Translations under genes and position numbers: made by a program | Notes under the pieces: model-generated | Databases searched by the model: none | Told to the model about the DNA's origin: nothing | Seen by the model: only the letters and a program-made list of their open reading frames with translations | Part shown: in pieces, positions 32,437 to 34,900 of the stretch | How positions within the stretch are numbered: the first letter of the stretch is position 1 | Layout of the letters: each line of letters opens with the position of its first letter | DNA from: Betaproteobacteria bacterium | GTDB taxonomy: Bacteria > Pseudomonadota > Gammaproteobacteria > Burkholderiales > SG8-39 | NCBI GenBank assembly: GCA_016868105.1 | Contig: VGIA01000017.1 | Location: 1 to 34,900 of the forward strand | DNA: 34,900 nt | Direction of reading: 5' to 3'

Positions 32437-32463
32437 ACAGACACGGCGGTTTGCAAATAGTTC
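32437..32463 (-). promoter_or_regulatory. Sigma-E-type autoregulatory promoter of rpoE
   Basis: On the minus strand GAACTA (32463-32458) is followed by exactly 16 bases and then TCTGT (32441-32437). The known sigma-E consensus is GAACTT, 16 bases, TCTGA. Transcription would begin near 32431, leaving a leader of about 28 bases before the rpoE ATG. It lies in the 80-base gap between ygfX and rpoE. Confidence 0.75.
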
Positions 32464-32483
32464 GGGACATGGGCGCTGGCGGG

Positions 32484-32951
32484 TCAGTACGGCAGTTGCC
32501 GGGACGCCACGGCGGCCTGCCCGGGAACGCGTCCCCAGAGCGCCCAGAGCCTGAGGATCCGGAACGATTCCGGATCCAGCATGCCCGGGGTCACCATCAG
32601 GCTGCGGCGACCCGGTGCCCGGACCGCAAGGGTGACGCACAGGCGGCTGACGAGACGACCCTTTCGGACCGTCGCCGCTATCCGCCGGCCGTCCCGCAGC
32701 AGCAGGAATGCCGCATCGCCGGCGCCAAGGACCAGGCCGCGCACGGAGGCCGTCGCCCGGAGCAGCGCCCGGTCCCAGGCCACCACGACGCCCAGCGCCA
32801 GGACCAGCGCCGCCAGCGCGCCGCCAAGGTAGCCAGGCAACAGGAGCCACAGGCACGCCGCCGCCGCCGCATGGGCAGCCACGATGCAGACGGCAAGACC
32901 CGGCGCTGGGTGCAGCGCCAGCTTGACGGCGGGCCCGTCGCTCAAGCGCAC
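32484..32951 (-). CDS. YgfX/CptA-like membrane protein
   Basis: A 155-residue protein, GTG start at 32951, immediately after the fabF stop. It begins VRLSDGPAVKLALHPAPG, then two adjoining transmembrane segments (about 19-37 and 39-57: AVCIVAAHAAAAACLWLL, LGGALAALVLALGVVVAW) and a soluble C-terminal domain with LLRDGRRIAATV and PGMLDPESFRILRLWALW. This is the layout of YgfX, described as the membrane toxin CptA partner in E. coli but here without sdhE. Betaproteobacteria often carry a YgfX-like gene between fabF and rpoE. The role in this setting is unknown. Confidence 0.72.
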   Translation of the reverse strand: MRLSDGPAVKLALHPAPGLAVCIVAAHAAAAACLWLLLPGYLGGALAALVLALGVVVAWDRALLRATASVRGLVLGAGDAAFLLLRDGRRIAATVRKGRLVSRLCVTLAVRAPGRRSLMVTPGMLDPESFRILRLWALWGRVPGQAAVASRQLPY

Positions 32952-32952
32952 T

Positions 32953-34191
32953 TCAGACCCGGCTGAAGACCAGGGATCCGTTGGTGCCGCCGAAGCCGAA
33001 GGAATTGGACATCGCAGTGCGGATAGCCATGTTACGCGCCGTGTTCGGTACGTAATCGAGGTCGCAGGCCGGATCCGGGTTGTGCAGATTGATCGTCGGC
33101 GGCGAAACCTGGTTGTGCAGGGCCAGGATCGTGAACACCGCCTCCACGCCACCGGCCGCGCCCAGCAGGTGGCCGGTCATGGACTTGGTGGAGTTCACCG
33201 CGACCTGCTTCGCCCGCTCGCCCAGCACGCGCTTCACCGCGACCGTCTCCGCGATGTCGCCCAGCGGCGTCGAGGTGCCGTGCGCGTTGATGTAGTCCAC
33301 GGTGTCGAGCGCAAGCCCGGAGTCCTTCAGCGCGTTGCGCATGCAGCGGTAGGCGCCATCGCCGTCCTCGGCGGGCGCGGTCATGTGGAAGGCGTCCGCG
33401 GACACCCCGTAGCCGGCGACCTCGCAATAGATGCGCGCGCCGCGCTTGCTCGCGTGCTCGTACTCCTCGAGCACCACGGCGCCGGCGCCTTCGCCCAGCA
33501 CGAAGCCGTCGCGGTCCTTGTCCCAGGGGCGGCTGGCGCCGGCCGGATCGTCGTTGCGCGTGGACAGGGCCCGCGCCGAGGCGAAGCCGCCCATGGCGAG
33601 CTCGGTCACGGTGGATTCCGCGCCGCCGGCGATCATGACCTCGGCCTCGCCGTAGCGGATCGCCTTGGCTGCCTCGCCGATGCAGTGCGTGGAGGTGGTG
33701 CAGGCCGTGACGATGGCGAGATTGGGGCCCTTGGTGCCCAGCAGGATCGACAGGTTGCCGGCGATCATGTTGATGATGGTGCCCGGGATGAAGAACGGCG
33801 AGATGCGGCGCGGGCCGTTCTTGTTCAGCTCGTCGTGGGTGGCCTCGATCAGCGGCAGGCCGCCGATGCCGGAGCCGAAGTTGATGCCGAAGCGCTCGGC
33901 GGTCTCCGGGGTCACCGCGTTGCCCGAATCCTGCCAGGCCTGCAGGCCGGCGGCCATGCCGTAGTGGATGAAGATGTCCATCCGGCGCGCTTCCTTGGCG
34001 GAGAGGTACCGGGTGAGGTCGAAGCCCTTCACCTCGCCCGCGACCTGGCAGGAGAGCCGCGCCGGATCGAACCGCGTCACGCGCGTGATGCCGGAGCGGC
34101 CGGCGAGGACGCTGTCCCAGGCCTCAGGGACGCTGTTGCCCACCGGGCTGACGATGCCCAGCCCGGTGACGACGACTCTGCGGCGCTGCAC
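32953..34191 (-). CDS. fabF: 3-oxoacyl-[acyl-carrier-protein] synthase II
   Basis: FabF is the elongating condensing enzyme of type II fatty acid synthesis. The 412-residue protein starts RRRVVVTGLGIVSPVGNS and has the nucleophile Cys164 in VTACTTSTHC, then the two catalytic His in INAHGTSTPLGD (about 304) and KSMTGHLLGAAGGVE (about 341), and SNSFGFGGTNGSLVF at the end. It starts 5 bases after the acpP stop, in the normal acpP-fabF order. Confidence 0.97.
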   Translation of the reverse strand: MQRRRVVVTGLGIVSPVGNSVPEAWDSVLAGRSGITRVTRFDPARLSCQVAGEVKGFDLTRYLSAKEARRMDIFIHYGMAAGLQAWQDSGNAVTPETAERFGINFGSGIGGLPLIEATHDELNKNGPRRISPFFIPGTIINMIAGNLSILLGTKGPNLAIVTACTTSTHCIGEAAKAIRYGEAEVMIAGGAESTVTELAMGGFASARALSTRNDDPAGASRPWDKDRDGFVLGEGAGAVVLEEYEHASKRGARIYCEVAGYGVSADAFHMTAPAEDGDGAYRCMRNALKDSGLALDTVDYINAHGTSTPLGDIAETVAVKRVLGERAKQVAVNSTKSMTGHLLGAAGGVEAVFTILALHNQVSPPTINLHNPDPACDLDYVPNTARNMAIRTAMSNSFGFGGTNGSLVFSRV

Positions 34192-34196
34192 GTGCC

Positions 34197-34436
34197 CTAG
34201 GGCTTGGAGTGCGATTTCACGTAGTCGATCGCCTGCTGCACGGTGGTGATCTTCTCTGCGTCCTCGTCGGGGATCTCGGTCTCGAATTCCTCCTCCAGCG
34301 CCATCACCAGCTCGACGGTGTCGAGCGAGTCGGCGCCAAGGTCGTCGACGAAGGACGATTCGGTCTTGATCTCGGCCTCGTTGACGCCGAGCTGCTCGGC
34401 GATGATCTTCTTGACACGTTGTTCGATGTTTTCCAT
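34197..34436 (-). CDS. acpP: Acyl carrier protein
   Basis: A 79-residue acidic carrier protein; the start [10 protein letters not shown] is preceded by the strong site AAGGAG. The phosphopantetheine attachment motif [10 protein letters not shown] contains Ser37. The carrier for fatty acid synthesis, and the substrate of the AcpS encoded in the same block. It is one of the few genes here with its own likely promoter (TAAAAT at 34466-34471). Confidence 0.97.
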   Translation of the reverse strand: MENIEQRVKKIIAEQLGVNEAEIKTESSFVDDLGADSLDTVELVMALEEEFETEIPDEDAEKITTVQQAIDYVKSHSKP

Positions 34437-34437
34437 G

Positions 34438-34471
34438 TCTTGCTCCTTCCCTGTTCGCAAGCGATATTTTA
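34438..34471 (-). promoter_or_regulatory. Leader of acpP: -10-like box and strong ribosome-binding site
   Basis: On the minus strand TAAAAT (34471-34466) lies about 30 bases before the acpP ATG, and GGGAAGGAG sits about 7 bases before it. A -35 hexamer is not convincing, as it would fall within the end of fabG. High acyl carrier protein demand makes an internal promoter plausible. Confidence 0.35.
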
Positions 34472-34489
34472 CCGGAATCGGCCTTCTTC

Positions 34490-34900
34490 TCAGGTCATGT
34501 ACATGCCGCCGTTGACGTGCAGCACGGTGCCGGTCACGTAGCCCGCCGCCGGCGAGGCGAGGTAGGCCACCGCAGCGGCGATGTCCTCGACCGCGCCCAG
34601 CCGGCCGAGCGGAATCTGGGCGAGCAGCGACGCCCTCTGAGCCTCGGGCAGCGCACGCGTCATGTCGGTGTCGATGAATCCCGGCGCGACGCAGTTGACG
34701 GTGATGTTGCGGCCGCCCAGCTCGCGTGCCAGCGACCTGGTCATGCCGGCCACGCCGGCCTTGGCGGCGGCGTAGTTCGCCTGGCCCGGGTTGCCTGAGG
34801 CACCCACCACCGAGGTGATGTTGATGATGCGGCCCCAGCGCGCCTTGATCATGCCGCGCATCACGGCGCGCGAGAGGCGGAACACCGAACGCAGGTTGGT
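34490..34900 (-). CDS. fabG: 3-oxoacyl-[acyl-carrier-protein] reductase, 5' part beyond window
   Basis: The C-terminal about 136 residues of FabG, an NADPH-dependent short-chain dehydrogenase of fatty acid synthesis. It reads in from the window edge as [33 protein letters not shown] with catalytic Ser in NITS, then NYAAAKAG (Tyr and Lys of the YxxxK motif), [13 protein letters not shown] and the C-terminal [14 protein letters not shown] typical of FabG. The nucleotide-binding N-terminus lies outside. The stop is 54 bases before the acpP start, in the normal fabG-acpP-fabF order. Confidence 0.96.
   Translation of the reverse strand, partial: TNLRSVFRLSRAVMRGMIKARWGRIINITSVVGASGNPGQANYAAAKAGVAGMTRSLARELGGRNITVNCVAPGFIDTDMTRALPEAQRASLLAQIPLGRLGAVEDIAAAVAYLASPAAGYVTGTVLHVNGGMYMT

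Overview
The window reads as chromosomal DNA of a GC-rich betaproteobacterium. The main evidence is one minus-strand block from about 34.9 kb down to 21.1 kb with the order fabG-acpP-fabF-ygfX-rpoE-rseA-rseB-mucD-lepA-lepB-(DUF4845)-rnc-era-recO-pdxJ-acpS-nagZ, which is characteristic of that class. A second conserved block is uvrC-pgsA-tRNA-Gly-tRNA-Cys-tRNA-Leu. Lineage below class level cannot be decided by eye.

Layout. 0-2.4 kb: a decayed isochorismatase-family gene, a CitE-like lyase, tadA with an internal in-frame deletion, and a cytoplasmic L,D-transpeptidase-like gene. 2.5-5.4 kb (minus): mtnA and a class II aldolase/short-chain dehydrogenase fusion, a pair that suggests a methylthioribose 'DHAP shunt'. 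5.4-7.4 kb: a frameshifted GNAT acetyltransferase remnant, an NRDE/TANGO2-family protein and ygfZ. 7.4-10.7 kb (plus): mltG-tmk-holB and a secreted ankyrin-repeat protein. 10.7-17.0 kb: a DUF1178 gene, then a MarR regulator divergent from a NicX-type ring-cleavage dioxygenase, an alpha/beta hydrolase, an acyl-CoA dehydrogenase-like protein and an acyl-CoA synthetase, with a hydratase of the 2-oxopent-4-enoate hydratase family convergent at the end. This looks like an undescribed aromatic or N-heterocycle catabolic cluster. Its CoA ligase has no canonical start codon at the proper N-terminus, only ATT.

17.0-18.1 kb is a scar of mobile DNA. It holds the 3' half of a tRNA-Leu-like gene, a lower-GC H-NS-family gene and a fragment of an IS4-type transposase, lying just downstream of the intact Gly-Cys-Leu tRNA array. 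18.1-20.5 kb (minus) carries pgsA and uvrC. uvrC and efp diverge from a 42-bp gap with a self-complementary -10 box. EF-P has an Arg at its modification tip within an unusual GGRGGAF loop.

21.1-34.9 kb is the long fatty-acid / envelope-stress / secretion / RNA-processing block, with frequent ATGA overlaps. A good sigma-E-type promoter (GAACTA, 16 bp, TCTGT) precedes rpoE. The DUF4845 gene between lepB and rnc appears to have lost its membrane segment. Several neighbouring loci (isochorismatase, GNAT, DUF4845, tRNA remnant, IS remnant) are decayed, so the genome seems to be under gene erosion outside its core operons.
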